A DNA stretch of 64,000 nt, from the NCBI GenBank assembly GCA_029866965.1, contig CP123444.1:1-64000 (forward strand). Direction: 5' to 3'. The notes under the pieces were generated by a model that was given only the letters and a program-made list of their open reading frames with translations, had not been told where the DNA came from and made no database searches. The stretch is from Flavobacteriaceae bacterium YJPT1-3 (GTDB lineage Bacteria > Bacteroidota > Bacteroidia > Flavobacteriales > Flavobacteriaceae). Positions 32,515-41,723 of the stretch are shown in pieces; the stretch's first letter is position 1; every line of letters starts with the position of its first letter. The position numbers and the translations under genes are program-made.

Positions 32515-33999
32515 ATGGCAACACTAAAATCCAATTGGGCCGCTGAGCCCATCCCCCTGACCGCAGCGTTAACCGATGAACTCTGGGCAGACGCCCAGGA
32601 GGATCAGATGGATATTCCCGGAGGACATCTCTGGGCCAAGAACGACGCCGAGTTTCTCTATTTGGCTGTCGATTTTACGGAAGACACCAGTAATGATCCG
32701 GGAACGGGCGATTATTTCTGGCTCACTTTCGACACCAATAGAAATAAAGCGATCACTCCCAACCAGGATGTGAACTACGGCGTGTATCCCAAGCAACCCA
32801 ACAAAATGGGTAAGCAATTGTATTTGGGTCCCGGACGATGGACCGGTTTGCTCAACACACCCAGTCGGTCGGCCTGCCGCTACGATTTTGGGGCTTCTCC
32901 CAATTCATCCACCCCGCACCGGATCTGGAAGTTCAAGATCGAACTCAGCGAGATCAATGTCAGCCTGGCGACCTGGTGGTTCCTCCCCTACACCAATTTT
33001 GGACTTCGACTGCATTCGGCCTCACCAGACATTTTGCACGACATCCCCAACAATTTCTATCGCTCCTTTGCTAATCTGCACCGCATTCAATTTTCGCGAA
33101 AGCCCTACATCCCGGCTGCAGATCTCGGACCGGAAATTGGTAGTGTGGGATTGATCCCGGCATCCAAAATTGATAACACGGGTCGGGCTACTACAGCGCC
33201 TTCCTACTATGTCAAAACCAATAAACATGCATTTGGTGGCCGACTTAACCTGATTGGCAACCGGCTTAAAATGCAACAGGTGGCCGGACTTTCAGGAACA
33301 CAGTACTATCGCGTCCTTCATCGCAGCGGTACGTCGGGTAGTTTTGAAGTATTCACTTCAGGCTGGACCAATTACCGCAGAATAGGAAGCAATGATGTGC
33401 TCTACAATATCGCACCCAATGCAGAGGGCTATTATTATCTCTATAATCCCTCCTCCTTCGATTTCTCCATCGACGATCTGATCATGCAGTTTGATTCTCG
33501 CCTCCTAAGTACAGGATTACATCAATTCAAGGTCGAATTCTATACCCGCTCAGGTAGCACCTATACCAAACTGGGCAATGCTGTGCAGACCTTGAAGCTC
33601 TATATCGACAACAATGTACCTCAGGTGAGTATAGATGCCATTAAACACAGTAGCCAAACCGTTGATGCCTGCTCTATAGTCGATCTACAAGGCAACGCAA
33701 CTGACGGAGTTAAGGTCAGTTTTGATGCCTTTGATGCGGAGGGTAATCTGGACAGTTATCATTGCTACGCCCAGTACGGCGAAGGTCATACGCAGACCTT
33801 GCGCAGTGAAAATCACGCGGGCTCAGGAGTCGCCCTCTGGCAAGGGGGGAACAACCTCAGCGCTCCTCAATCGGGGGTTTATGTGCCACCGGTCACCTGT
33901 GCCTATTCATTCAATATTGTAGCCAGGGCACGCACCACCAATGGCTATGGACAGATTGGGCACAACCGCGCCAGCCGCTTTATCACCATTTTGAAATAA
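32515..33999 (+). CDS. CBM9/DOMON-like domain protein of unknown function
   Basis: A 494-residue protein starting MATLKSNWAAEPIPLTAALT with no signal peptide. The N-terminal 200 residues fit a carbohydrate-binding family 9-like sandwich (LTDELWADAQEDQMD, FLYLAVDFTEDTSND, DYFWLTFDTNRNKAI, YGLRLH-type end). The remainder is beta-rich with VYVPPVTCAYSFNIVARARTT near the C-terminus. CBM9-like proteins are usually exported, so the missing signal is odd; no alternative upstream start with a signal is visible. It has its own promoter and terminator. Function unknown. Confidence 0.72.
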   Translation: MATLKSNWAAEPIPLTAALTDELWADAQEDQMDIPGGHLWAKNDAEFLYLAVDFTEDTSNDPGTGDYFWLTFDTNRNKAITPNQDVNYGVYPKQPNKMGKQLYLGPGRWTGLLNTPSRSACRYDFGASPNSSTPHRIWKFKIELSEINVSLATWWFLPYTNFGLRLHSASPDILHDIPNNFYRSFANLHRIQFSRKPYIPAADLGPEIGSVGLIPASKIDNTGRATTAPSYYVKTNKHAFGGRLNLIGNRLKMQQVAGLSGTQYYRVLHRSGTSGSFEVFTSGWTNYRRIGSNDVLYNIAPNAEGYYYLYNPSSFDFSIDDLIMQFDSRLLSTGLHQFKVEFYTRSGSTYTKLGNAVQTLKLYIDNNVPQVSIDAIKHSSQTVDACSIVDLQGNATDGVKVSFDAFDAEGNLDSYHCYAQYGEGHTQTLRSENHAGSGVALWQGGNNLSAPQSGVYVPPVTCAYSFNIVARARTTNGYGQIGHNRASRFITILK

Positions 34000-34017
34000 A
34001 TGAAGCAGCCTAACCTT

Positions 34018-34044
34018 AACGCCCGAGAAATCGGGCGTTTTTTT
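34018..34044 (+). terminator. Rho-independent terminator after the CBM9-like gene
   Basis: Stem AACGCCCGA/TCGGGCGTT with GAAA loop followed by a T run. The GCTTTCGCGAAAGC palindrome follows immediately. Confidence 0.85.
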
Positions 34045-34062
34045 ATGCTTTCGCGAAAGCAT
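34045..34062. repeat. Perfect palindrome ATGCTTTCGCGAAAGCAT
   Basis: Intergenic copy directly after a terminator T tract, with symmetry extended to 18 bp. Confidence 0.85.
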
Positions 34063-34234
34063 AATCAGGATCCACTGAGGAAATTGACCACTGAATGAGT
34101 AGGCAGAAGACAATGCATTGAATCTATTAATCAAGCGAAGGAATCCTCACCCCCCGGCATTCGAAAAATTATGACGGATGTTTTATCTTTCTGTTTTGAA
34201 TCTTGGAGTTTTCTTTCTCCCACAAAGTATCGCT

Positions 34235-36127
34235 ATGAAAAAAGTCCTGTTGGGGGCAATATTGCTTGCCCTATTTGCCTGTGAAGAAAATCGGTCTTTC
34301 GACCAATCCCTGCTTGATCCTGAGGTCCTTGATCACAACGTCCCCCTGGACGTGGAGCCCTATGCCGACGAGGAAATATTGAAGAATCTTGCTCCTATAC
34401 GAGCCCGTTTTGACAATTTTGCGATCACCAAAGACAGCGAATTCATCAATGATCGAATGACCTCTTTTGGCAAGCAGATGCCCAAAACCATTTATGAACC
34501 GGTCAAGGACAAGGCTTTTCTCATGGCAGGATGGCAACTCACGTCCACATTGATCGTAGTAGGTGATGATGGCTTGATCGTGGTCGATCCGGGCGAAAGC
34601 GATGAAGCCTCCGAACGCATCTACGCTGATTTTAAAAAAGAAACGAAGATTGATTTACCCGTAAAGGCGGTCATTTATACCCATCGTCATCCCGATCACT
34701 CCTTCGGTTCAGCCGGTATGGGCGTTACTCAGGAGCAGGTAGATCAGGGCGATGTACGCATATTTGCTCATCATCAGTTCATGGAATATCTCGCCAATGA
34801 TGCCAGTGTAGTCGGAAAGATCTTAACCGAGCGCACCGCCTACGGAGGAGCGACCTATCTCGGTCAAAATGAAAAAGGCTTGGTTCACGCCGGATTGGGC
34901 CCCACCTTTGCCGGAGGAAAAATTTCTTTTTACCGTCCTACCGACCTGGTGAATGGGAAGCTGGAGACTGAAGTTGCCGGGGTCAAGATCGTACTCTTTG
35001 AAGCCTATGGTGATGCCGAAGATGAGATCGATGTGTATTTCCCGGACATCCGTCACGTGCACGGCTCTGAGACCATACAGGGAGAGTCTTTCCCAAACCT
35101 CTACACCTTGCGGGGAACGAAGTACAGAGACCTGGTCAAATGGTACAAAGGCGTTGACAATTTATTGGACTACGCCAAACAAAGTGACAGTTATAGCCAT
35201 TCCCACATGCGATCTTGGGTAGGCAACGACTTTATTGTGGAGCGTATCCAGAACTACCGCGATGCCATTCAGTATGTACACGATCAGTCCATTTACCACA
35301 TTAATAAAGGCGCTACTGCGGAAGAATTGGTGGATTTAGTGCAACTCCCGCAACATTTGAAAAGCGATCCCTGGCTACAGGAATTTTATGGCAGTGTAGA
35401 ACACGTAGTGCGTAATGTCTACAACGGTTATTTGGGCTGGTACACTGGAGATGCCACCCAATTAGCAACCCCTTCGTTTGAGCGTAAAGCCAAGCTTTAT
35501 GTTTCTGCCCTGGGTGGTCGAGACAACATTCTAAAGATTGCTCAAGAGGCTATTGACGCTCAGGACTACGGCTGGGCGATGGAGATCACTACCCATGTGA
35601 TAAGATCGAATCCGGAAGATCAGGAAGCTCGTAACCTCAAGGCGAAGGCTATGGAGGAATGGGGCTACGATCAGGCCAACATCTATTACCGCAATTTCGC
35701 CCTTTCCGGGGCTAAAGAATTGGATGGTTCTCTGGATAAATCAGGAGCTTTCGATTTTGCCAATCCGGTCATCATTGAACAGTTCGCCATTGGCACCATA
35801 CTTGAAAATCTACGGGTTAGCGTGAATGCTGAAAAAGCAAAAGACGCCGATTTCAAAATTGGATTTAAGATCACTGATCGCGAGGAACAATTCGGTTTTC
35901 ATGTCCGTAACGGTCTCGCTGCCTTCTACGAACGCATTCCAGAAAATGCTGATGTCGTGGTCAGTATCCCCAGCCAGGTGGTGTATGATTTCGTACTGGG
36001 TAAGGCCCGGGTTAAGGATGCCATAAACAATGGAAAGGGCAGTGCTGAAGGAGATTTGGATCAGCTAGATGTTTTTGCCAATTATTTTGACTTTGGAAAA
36101 TCAAACATCAATTTGTCTTCACGATAA
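34235..36127 (+). CDS. Alkyl sulfatase, metallo-beta-lactamase fold lipoprotein
   Basis: A 630-residue lipoprotein (MKKVLLGAILLALFACEEN) of the SdsA1-type alkyl sulfatase family, which hydrolyses alkyl sulfates to alcohol and sulfate. The zinc motif HxHxDH is at residues 150-155 (THRHPDHSFGS). Later metal-site residues (DIRHVHGSETI) are present, followed by the helical dimerisation domain and a C-terminal SCP2-like sterol-carrier domain (about 505-630, FKIGFKITDREEQFGFHVRN). The upstream in-frame start would precede the signal peptide and is rejected. Confidence 0.92.
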   Translation: MKKVLLGAILLALFACEENRSFDQSLLDPEVLDHNVPLDVEPYADEEILKNLAPIRARFDNFAITKDSEFINDRMTSFGKQMPKTIYEPVKDKAFLMAGWQLTSTLIVVGDDGLIVVDPGESDEASERIYADFKKETKIDLPVKAVIYTHRHPDHSFGSAGMGVTQEQVDQGDVRIFAHHQFMEYLANDASVVGKILTERTAYGGATYLGQNEKGLVHAGLGPTFAGGKISFYRPTDLVNGKLETEVAGVKIVLFEAYGDAEDEIDVYFPDIRHVHGSETIQGESFPNLYTLRGTKYRDLVKWYKGVDNLLDYAKQSDSYSHSHMRSWVGNDFIVERIQNYRDAIQYVHDQSIYHINKGATAEELVDLVQLPQHLKSDPWLQEFYGSVEHVVRNVYNGYLGWYTGDATQLATPSFERKAKLYVSALGGRDNILKIAQEAIDAQDYGWAMEITTHVIRSNPEDQEARNLKAKAMEEWGYDQANIYYRNFALSGAKELDGSLDKSGAFDFANPVIIEQFAIGTILENLRVSVNAEKAKDADFKIGFKITDREEQFGFHVRNGLAAFYERIPENADVVVSIPSQVVYDFVLGKARVKDAINNGKGSAEGDLDQLDVFANYFDFGKSNINLSSR

Positions 36128-36210
36128 GCAGTTGCTGAGCAGCTAACTCACAGGAATCGCATGCCTTGCTGGAGAACTTCAGCTTTTACGTATGCCTAGA
36201 GTAACACCCT

Positions 36211-36822
36211 ATGGATGTCGCCATACTCCCACTAGCTTTAACGGTCATGCTTGGACCTCAGATTCTGGTGGCCATGCTACTGGTCACCAGAGAAGATGCG
36301 GTCAGCAGTTCCTTAGTTTATGTTTCAGCAGTGGGGATTACTTTGTTAACGACCACCTATGTGTATTACCGTCTTGCTCAGGCGACCGATCTTCATACGC
36401 TGGCTGTAGGAAACAGACCCAGTTTTCGATATGTGCTTATCCTCCTGTTTATCTACCTCATTGGCCGATCGATCCTAAATCGCAAGCAAATCACGGAACC
36501 TCCAAAATGGATGCAGGGCATCACCAAAGCCTCCTACGGGAAGATCTTCGCTTTGGGATGCGCCTTAATTGCATTCATGCCTACCGATATAGCCGTTTCT
36601 TTTTCCGTTGGGAGCTTGCTCCATAGTCAAGATTTGATCTTTTGGAAAATACTCCCCTTCTTGGGTGTGGTTATGATTATCGCTGCGCTCCCCTTGCTGT
36701 TTTTTCTGGCGTTAGGATCACGCGGACCTCAGTATTTGCAACAGGTAAATCAATGGTTAAATACGCATGGCTATCTTATTAACGTCATCTTATTCTCCTA
36801 CTTTATTTTTTTGTTAGTATGA
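36211..36822 (+). CDS. GAP family (SfLAP-like) membrane protein
   Basis: A 203-residue polytopic protein with about six hydrophobic segments. The start MDVAILPLALTVMLGPQILV and ALIAFMPTDIAVSFSVGSLL match the GAP/sulfolipid-addressing protein family (PF11139), related to LysE-type exporters. Its TGA stop overlaps the ATG of the S41 peptidase gene (ATGA), so the two are coupled. Substrate unknown. Confidence 0.75.
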   Translation: MDVAILPLALTVMLGPQILVAMLLVTREDAVSSSLVYVSAVGITLLTTTYVYYRLAQATDLHTLAVGNRPSFRYVLILLFIYLIGRSILNRKQITEPPKWMQGITKASYGKIFALGCALIAFMPTDIAVSFSVGSLLHSQDLIFWKILPFLGVVMIIAALPLLFFLALGSRGPQYLQQVNQWLNTHGYLINVILFSYFIFLLV

Positions 36823-38117
36823 CCCGAGCACTTTATATTTTTAGATACAGTCTTCAGTATCACGTTAACTCTCGCGCTAAGCTCTTGAAAAGAAAGCCGC
36901 TGTCCCTTCTGCTTCTTCTCCTTCCACTACTTTCCCTGCAAGCCCAAAAATCAAACTGTGAATGCGAAAAAGACTTTCTTTTTCTTCATGAAAAAATCGA
37001 AAGAACACCGGCCTATAAAATTAATAGAACAGCTTATCAGTCGACACGGGCTGAATTGCAAAATGCCGCCAGCTCCGCGCAATCCCAGTATGAATGTTAC
37101 CTGATTCTCAACAAACTCCTGCTTCCTTTAAACGATAACCACAGCCGAATCTACGGGATCGATCCGGGGGCGACCAGCGAACTTAGAAGTCGGCCGGAGG
37201 GTTTGGCTCCATTTAAAAAAACGGCCTTGTATTCGGCCTACCCTAAAACTGCGCTCGATCTCGACAGCTTAAAAATCGCGCTAAGCGATAAACCGGCGAC
37301 CAATCTGGAAGGTATCTACACCCGTGGAGATTCCCTACGTATAGGGCTGGTAAAGACTCACAAGGTTGTAGAGTACCAGGCGATCGTGCTCAGCGAGGGC
37401 TTCGAGCTGTGGTCACCCGGAGAAGTCATTTATAGCTATATACCTTATGGGAACGACTATTTACTGGGGGTGGGCGGAGGCATTTCCTCCAAAAGAATGA
37501 TCGCCTACACGGAGCGTATCGATCAGGGTACTTTTGCCTTTATGGGCTTTTCAAAACATTCGGAGCAGTTCAATTATGGGGCTAAACTGCCTACTGATAA
37601 CCTCTATTTCCGCCAGGAACTTGGCCCGGAAATCACTTACCTGAGCGTAGGAAGTTTCAATTCCTGGTATCCTACCCTTTCAGACGCAGAAGCTTTTTAT
37701 GCGTCTCTGGAAAACAGCTTGACTAAAGAGCATCTTATTCTGGACCTTCGCAACAATGGTGGTGGCGGTGAACGCAATTCTAACCTCCTCTTAAAAATCC
37801 TAAAGAAGTATGCAAAAGAGCATAACCTTTACGTACTTACCAATCACCGCACGGCCAGCAACGCGGAACAGTTTACCCACGAGTTACGTTCCTGGAAAAG
37901 GGCGACCATCTTTGGACAACGCACCAATGGAACCCTAGCTTATGAGATCAAAGACTCTTCCTATGAATTACCCTGCGGGCAATTTGTAGCCATACTCAGT
38001 TCGAAAAAGCATGCTGAATATCTTCCTTTTGAATCTCAAGGCCTAGAACCTGATCACCTTTTAGACCCCACCAGCGACTGGATTGAACAGGTGGTTGAGT
38101 ATATTAGAAATCATTAA
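36819..38117 (+). CDS. S41 family (C-terminal processing-type) peptidase
   Basis: A 432-residue protein with a hydrophobic signal segment (about residues 27-42, LSLLLLLLPLLSLQAQ) and a C-terminal S41 domain: ITYLSVGSFNSW, then HLILDLRNNGGGGERNSNLL and TNHRTASNAEQFTHELRS, with the nucleophile Ser, and the Lys-containing region GQRTNGTLAYE. The first part lacks a clear PDZ domain. It starts inside the stop codon of the GAP-family gene. It is probably periplasmic or surface; substrate unknown. Confidence 0.85.
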   Translation: MTRALYIFRYSLQYHVNSRAKLLKRKPLSLLLLLLPLLSLQAQKSNCECEKDFLFLHEKIERTPAYKINRTAYQSTRAELQNAASSAQSQYECYLILNKLLLPLNDNHSRIYGIDPGATSELRSRPEGLAPFKKTALYSAYPKTALDLDSLKIALSDKPATNLEGIYTRGDSLRIGLVKTHKVVEYQAIVLSEGFELWSPGEVIYSYIPYGNDYLLGVGGGISSKRMIAYTERIDQGTFAFMGFSKHSEQFNYGAKLPTDNLYFRQELGPEITYLSVGSFNSWYPTLSDAEAFYASLENSLTKEHLILDLRNNGGGGERNSNLLLKILKKYAKEHNLYVLTNHRTASNAEQFTHELRSWKRATIFGQRTNGTLAYEIKDSSYELPCGQFVAILSSKKHAEYLPFESQGLEPDHLLDPTSDWIEQVVEYIRNH

Positions 38118-38131
38118 GCAAAAAATAAAAC

Positions 38132-38635
38132 ATGTACAGCTTTTTAAAATACCTTCGACCCCTAGGGGTCATCGCTTTAATTTTACTTTTGATCGGGTGC
38201 ACTACGAGCCATTCCCCAGAACCTGAGATTGACCCGGACCCATCCAGTGAAAAAAAAGCCATTCTCGCTGCCTTAAATCAGGAAACCCAGGCGGCCTTCA
38301 CTCGGGATTATGAAGCCTGGAAAAGCTACTGGATCCAGGAACCCTACGTCACTAAATATTATCTGCATCTTCCAGACAGCAGTTTTACCCAAACCGAAGG
38401 CTGGACCGCCATTGATGACTTTGTGCAAAGCTATATGACTGATCATCCTGAACCCGATCCGTTGCCTGCTCCATTAACCGAGGCTGATATCAGACTCTAT
38501 GGCACCGGAGCCTGGGTTACTTACGAGCAAATCGATCCCGCCCGAGGGCGAAAAAAGGAAACCCGATTGATGGAAAAGGACAATGGTCAGTGGAAGATTG
38601 CCGGAATGAAAACCATTATTTACGGGGGTCATTAA
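38132..38635 (+). CDS. SnoaL/DUF4440-like lipoprotein
   Basis: A 167-residue lipoprotein (VIALILLLIGCTTS) whose mature part is an NTF2-like fold: EKKAILAALNQETQAAFTRD, then WKSYWIQEPYVTKYYL and a C-terminal DNGQWKIAGMKTIIY. Proteins of this fold bind small hydrophobic ligands or act as accessory subunits. It is 14 bp downstream of the S41 peptidase gene, so the same operon. Confidence 0.8.
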   Translation: MYSFLKYLRPLGVIALILLLIGCTTSHSPEPEIDPDPSSEKKAILAALNQETQAAFTRDYEAWKSYWIQEPYVTKYYLHLPDSSFTQTEGWTAIDDFVQSYMTDHPEPDPLPAPLTEADIRLYGTGAWVTYEQIDPARGRKKETRLMEKDNGQWKIAGMKTIIYGGH

Positions 38636-38743
38636 GATTCTCGCTTGCGATTCAATTACGATCTGAACGCCTAAGCTTTTCTTTCCTAACTTACTAGAGC
38701 CAAAACAAAATCGTTATTAGATCCTCCTGTTAACTACGCGAGC

Positions 38744-39616
38744 ATGCATGACCTTTTTCTCAGTTATTCAAAGTCCGATCTTAAGATCGCTAAAAAGATT
38801 GCTCAGGCGCTTGAAAAAGAAGGTATTGATGTCTGGTGGGACCACGATATTGCGACGGGAGATACCTGGGATACCGCTATTGAAAAGGCCATTGATAGTT
38901 GCCGCTGCGTCGTTGTGCTCTGGTCACCTAGCGCCGTCGATAGCGAGTGGGTGCGTATAGAAGCGGCTGAGGGTAAAAAACGGAATATTCTTATTCCTGT
39001 TCGAATTATCAAAACAGAGGTCCCTCTGGCCTTTCGCAGACGGCAGTATAGCGATCTTATCCAATGGTCCGGCAATCACAAAGATCCGGCCTTCCTCAAA
39101 TTAGTGAACGATATCAAACAGGTGCTACAAGGTGCTAAAACCGCGCAGCAGGACTTGCTGACTCCAGCATCCAAAACCGAATCTAGTTATCCATTAAAGA
39201 AAAAACAGTGGACGGTCATTATTGGAGCGCTGCTGCTCATTACCGTTTTTGTTTTGTATTTCCAGGGGCAGCTATCTTTTCCATCTACGTCTGCTGAAAA
39301 GACTATTCCTCCTATTGACTTTAATGCTTCAAGCAATGCATTACCCCTTGTTTTTGAATCAGCAACGCTTTCGCGAAAGGATACTTTTTATATTGATCGT
39401 GATCGCACGGTGAACTTCCTTAAAGAAGCGATCGAACGGCACTATCAATTTTCTCAACCCCCGGAGCTGCAGCGTGAATTGGGAGAAGGAGGCATCATAC
39501 AATCAGTTTTGTACAGTAATCAAAAACCGCTTCGAAATGAAAGTCTATCCCTCGAAGATGCCGGAATAGAGCCCTATGCACTGATCCAATTCAATTATCA
39601 GTTGATCGTTCGTTAG
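38744..39616 (+). CDS. TIR - membrane helix - ubiquitin-like (beta-grasp) domain protein
   Basis: A 290-residue protein with three parts. Residues 1-127 form a TIR domain (HDLFLSYSKSDLKIA, WWDHDIATGDTW, LAFRRRQYSDL) with candidate NADase Glu73 in SEWVRIEAAEG. Residues 156-173 form one membrane helix (TVIIGALLLITVFVLYF). Residues 200-290 look like a beta-grasp/ubiquitin-like domain: DTFYIDRDRTVNFLKEAIER, then QKPLRNESLSLEDAGIEPYA, LIQFNYQLIV, closely following the order of ubiquitin's strand, helix and L-x-D-x-x-I elements. The TIR part closely resembles that of 30070-31417. The next gene encodes a secreted protein with the same C-terminal domain. A sensor or effector role is inferred. Confidence 0.85.
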   Translation: MHDLFLSYSKSDLKIAKKIAQALEKEGIDVWWDHDIATGDTWDTAIEKAIDSCRCVVVLWSPSAVDSEWVRIEAAEGKKRNILIPVRIIKTEVPLAFRRRQYSDLIQWSGNHKDPAFLKLVNDIKQVLQGAKTAQQDLLTPASKTESSYPLKKKQWTVIIGALLLITVFVLYFQGQLSFPSTSAEKTIPPIDFNASSNALPLVFESATLSRKDTFYIDRDRTVNFLKEAIERHYQFSQPPELQRELGEGGIIQSVLYSNQKPLRNESLSLEDAGIEPYALIQFNYQLIVR

Positions 39617-39733
39617 ACCGACCGATGGACAAGCTATAATCGAGCCAGCACAAAAACATAATTATTTGATAATTAATTATTTACTATCTTACCTCATTGC
39701 AGTAAACCATCAAACCGATCGATAGTTCAAACG

Positions 39734-40426
39734 ATGAATCTTAAATCATTACTTGTTTCAAGCTGTATTATTCTAGCGAGCTTTACCCCTAGGGTTAGCG
39801 CTCAAGATTCAATCGCTCCCGTTTCTTTCACGGGAATCGAAGATTCTATCGCCCTGGTTTTTTTATATCGTAAAGAAAGCAGAAAAGACACCTTTGCCAT
39901 AGACCGCTCCTCGTCGGTTGGGTTTCTTAAAGAGCAACTCATCAAGCACTACGACCTTAAATTTCCACCACAGTTGATAGAAAGAGCCGCTTCGGGTGGA
40001 TATAACTTGAATACGCTCTTATTGGCGAATCAACAGCCTCAATACAGGGAAGGGAATTCGATCCAAAACGCAGAAGTGGACCCATACGCCTTATTGGACC
40101 TGGACTTTATGATGACCCAAAACGCCATCATGGCCTGCCAACCCATCTCCATGGTCATACAAGTCGATGGCATTTCACCTGTCAAAGGAGTGACCCCCAC
40201 TTTGACTATTGGAGGAACACATGTTTCTAGTGAAGTAACCGTAGCCAAGGACAAGTATCAGTTTTATTTTGATGCGATCGGTTTATGCAACTACAATTCT
40301 TGGATAGGCAAATTAGAACTCGGTGATGAGCGCTATTACCTGACAAATCCAGTTCAGGCTGACTTTAAAACTAAATTTGATGCCGATGATCAACTGATCT
40401 TCGAAGTTCCTGAAATCAAAGACTAA
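39734..40426 (+). CDS. Secreted protein with the same ubiquitin-like domain
   Basis: A 230-residue protein with a signal peptide (MNLKSLLVSSCIILASFTPR then VSAQ). Residues 38-127 share a clear pattern with the end of the upstream TIR protein: SRKDTFAIDRSSSVGFLKEQ, KFPPQLIERAASGGYNLN, then LANQQPQ and AEVDPYALLDLDF. Residues 128-230 form a separate beta-rich domain with two Cys (MACQPIS and GLCNYNS), possibly disulfide-bonded. It starts 117 bp after the TIR gene. The shared domain and different location suggest partner proteins that meet outside the inner membrane. Confidence 0.78.
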   Translation: MNLKSLLVSSCIILASFTPRVSAQDSIAPVSFTGIEDSIALVFLYRKESRKDTFAIDRSSSVGFLKEQLIKHYDLKFPPQLIERAASGGYNLNTLLLANQQPQYREGNSIQNAEVDPYALLDLDFMMTQNAIMACQPISMVIQVDGISPVKGVTPTLTIGGTHVSSEVTVAKDKYQFYFDAIGLCNYNSWIGKLELGDERYYLTNPVQADFKTKFDADDQLIFEVPEIKD

Positions 40427-40602
40427 TCGTGAGGATTCGAGAAACTTAAGGATACGTTGGATCATCGTATCCAAATCCTTCTTGTCCTTACGTACACAGG
40501 TTTTTTAATGAATACCCTGCTCTAGACTCCACGGTATCCCAAAATACTAGTCCCATTTACGCAACCATCCCATACTTTCGTATCTACTGATAAATCCTAA
40601 CC

Positions 40603-41097
40603 ATGCGAGCTATACTTTCCTTCTTGGTGTTAAGCCTATTCCTTTGCTCTTGTTCTAATGATGATGATGCCAGTGATCAACAACGCATAGATTACAATTT
40701 GTACACCAATGCTGCCCTTAACATTCCTGCTGAGGATGCCGACTTTTTCCTGGTTACCATAGCGGAGACCGGAGATCAATTGGTATTTGAGTATGTCCTG
40801 GATATCCCTTCCGACCCGGACATAGCTGATTCGGGCTTTCGCGAAAGCATACTCTTTGAGATCGATGCTTCAACTACAACATTTGAAGTCTCTGACGAGG
40901 ATTTATTGACGATCAATCCCTATTACCGACAAAGCTGTTTCTGTGAAACGGTAGAAAGTGTCTTGATTCAATCCGGTACCATCAGCGGTACCCGCAGCGA
41001 TCAAAACTCCTGGCAGATCGATATCGATGTGGAGATTGACCTGGGAGGTACTTTACCTCTTGAGAAACAAGTTTCGGGGGTGTTCCGTCAGAATTAA
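40603..41097 (+). CDS. Lipoprotein of unknown function
   Basis: A 164-residue lipoprotein, MRAILSFLVLSLFLCSCSND, followed by an acidic DDD linker. The mature part is beta-rich, with a Cys pair in RQSCFCETVES. A copy of the palindrome in the coding sequence gives GFRES. Convergent with the lysE-type gene, with stops 4 bp apart. No family recognised. Confidence 0.72.
   Translation: MRAILSFLVLSLFLCSCSNDDDASDQQRIDYNLYTNAALNIPAEDADFFLVTIAETGDQLVFEYVLDIPSDPDIADSGFRESILFEIDASTTTFEVSDEDLLTINPYYRQSCFCETVESVLIQSGTISGTRSDQNSWQIDIDVEIDLGGTLPLEKQVSGVFRQN
40835..40848. repeat. Palindrome GCTTTCGCGAAAGC
   Basis: Copy inside the lipoprotein gene at 40603-41097, read as GFRES, a different frame from the AFAKA copies. 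Confidence 0.85.
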
Positions 41098-41100
41098 GCC

Positions 41101-41712
41101 CTAGATCCAGATAAACACGGCGATACCGACAAATACGATCAGTTGTGCCCAGCGCATGACCTGCCCGGCCCGTTGATTCTGTTCAATATAGTGCTTGATA
41201 TGTCCGGCCAGTAAGGCGATTAGGGCGAAGAGTATAAAACTGACTCCCATAAACGTAAGACCCAGCACATAGAACTGCATCACAGTGTCTTCTTCCGGTT
41301 TCCACAAAAAAGCCGGAAAAAAGGCCAGAAAGAATAGGATCACTTTAGGGTTGAGCAAATTCATGGCTACGCCTTGCTTGAAGTAATTCCAGGGACTTTT
41401 TTGAGCGCCTCCGCCTTCCAGTTGGATGCTGCCGTCACTGCGGAACACCTGATACGCCAAATACAAAAGATAAGCCGATCCAAACACTTTGATGAGGGTC
41501 ATCATCCAGGGGGAGGTGGAGATCAAAGCGGAGACCCCAAAGGCGATGAGGGTGGTATGTACAATGCAACCGGAAATAAGCCCACAAACGATGGCCAAGC
41601 CGCTTTTGCTTCCGTAAGCCATGCTTTGGGTCAGCACGAAAATGTTATCCGGTCCCGGAGAAAGGGCCAGAGCCGCAGTAGCCAGGCTGAATGAAAAAAG
41701 GGCTTCCCACAT
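41101..41712 (-). CDS. LysE/RhtB family amino-acid exporter
   Basis: A 203-residue inner-membrane protein with the family start LALSPGPDNIFVLTQSMAYG and the second conserved block KQGVAMNLLNPKVILFFLAF; six helices are expected. The family exports amino acids or derivatives. It sits 11 bp downstream of pyrD on the same strand. Confidence 0.93.
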   Translation of the reverse strand: MWEALFSFSLATAALALSPGPDNIFVLTQSMAYGSKSGLAIVCGLISGCIVHTTLIAFGVSALISTSPWMMTLIKVFGSAYLLYLAYQVFRSDGSIQLEGGGAQKSPWNYFKQGVAMNLLNPKVILFFLAFFPAFLWKPEEDTVMQFYVLGLTFMGVSFILFALIALLAGHIKHYIEQNQRAGQVMRWAQLIVFVGIAVFIWI

Positions 41713-41723
41713 ACCGATCTGAT

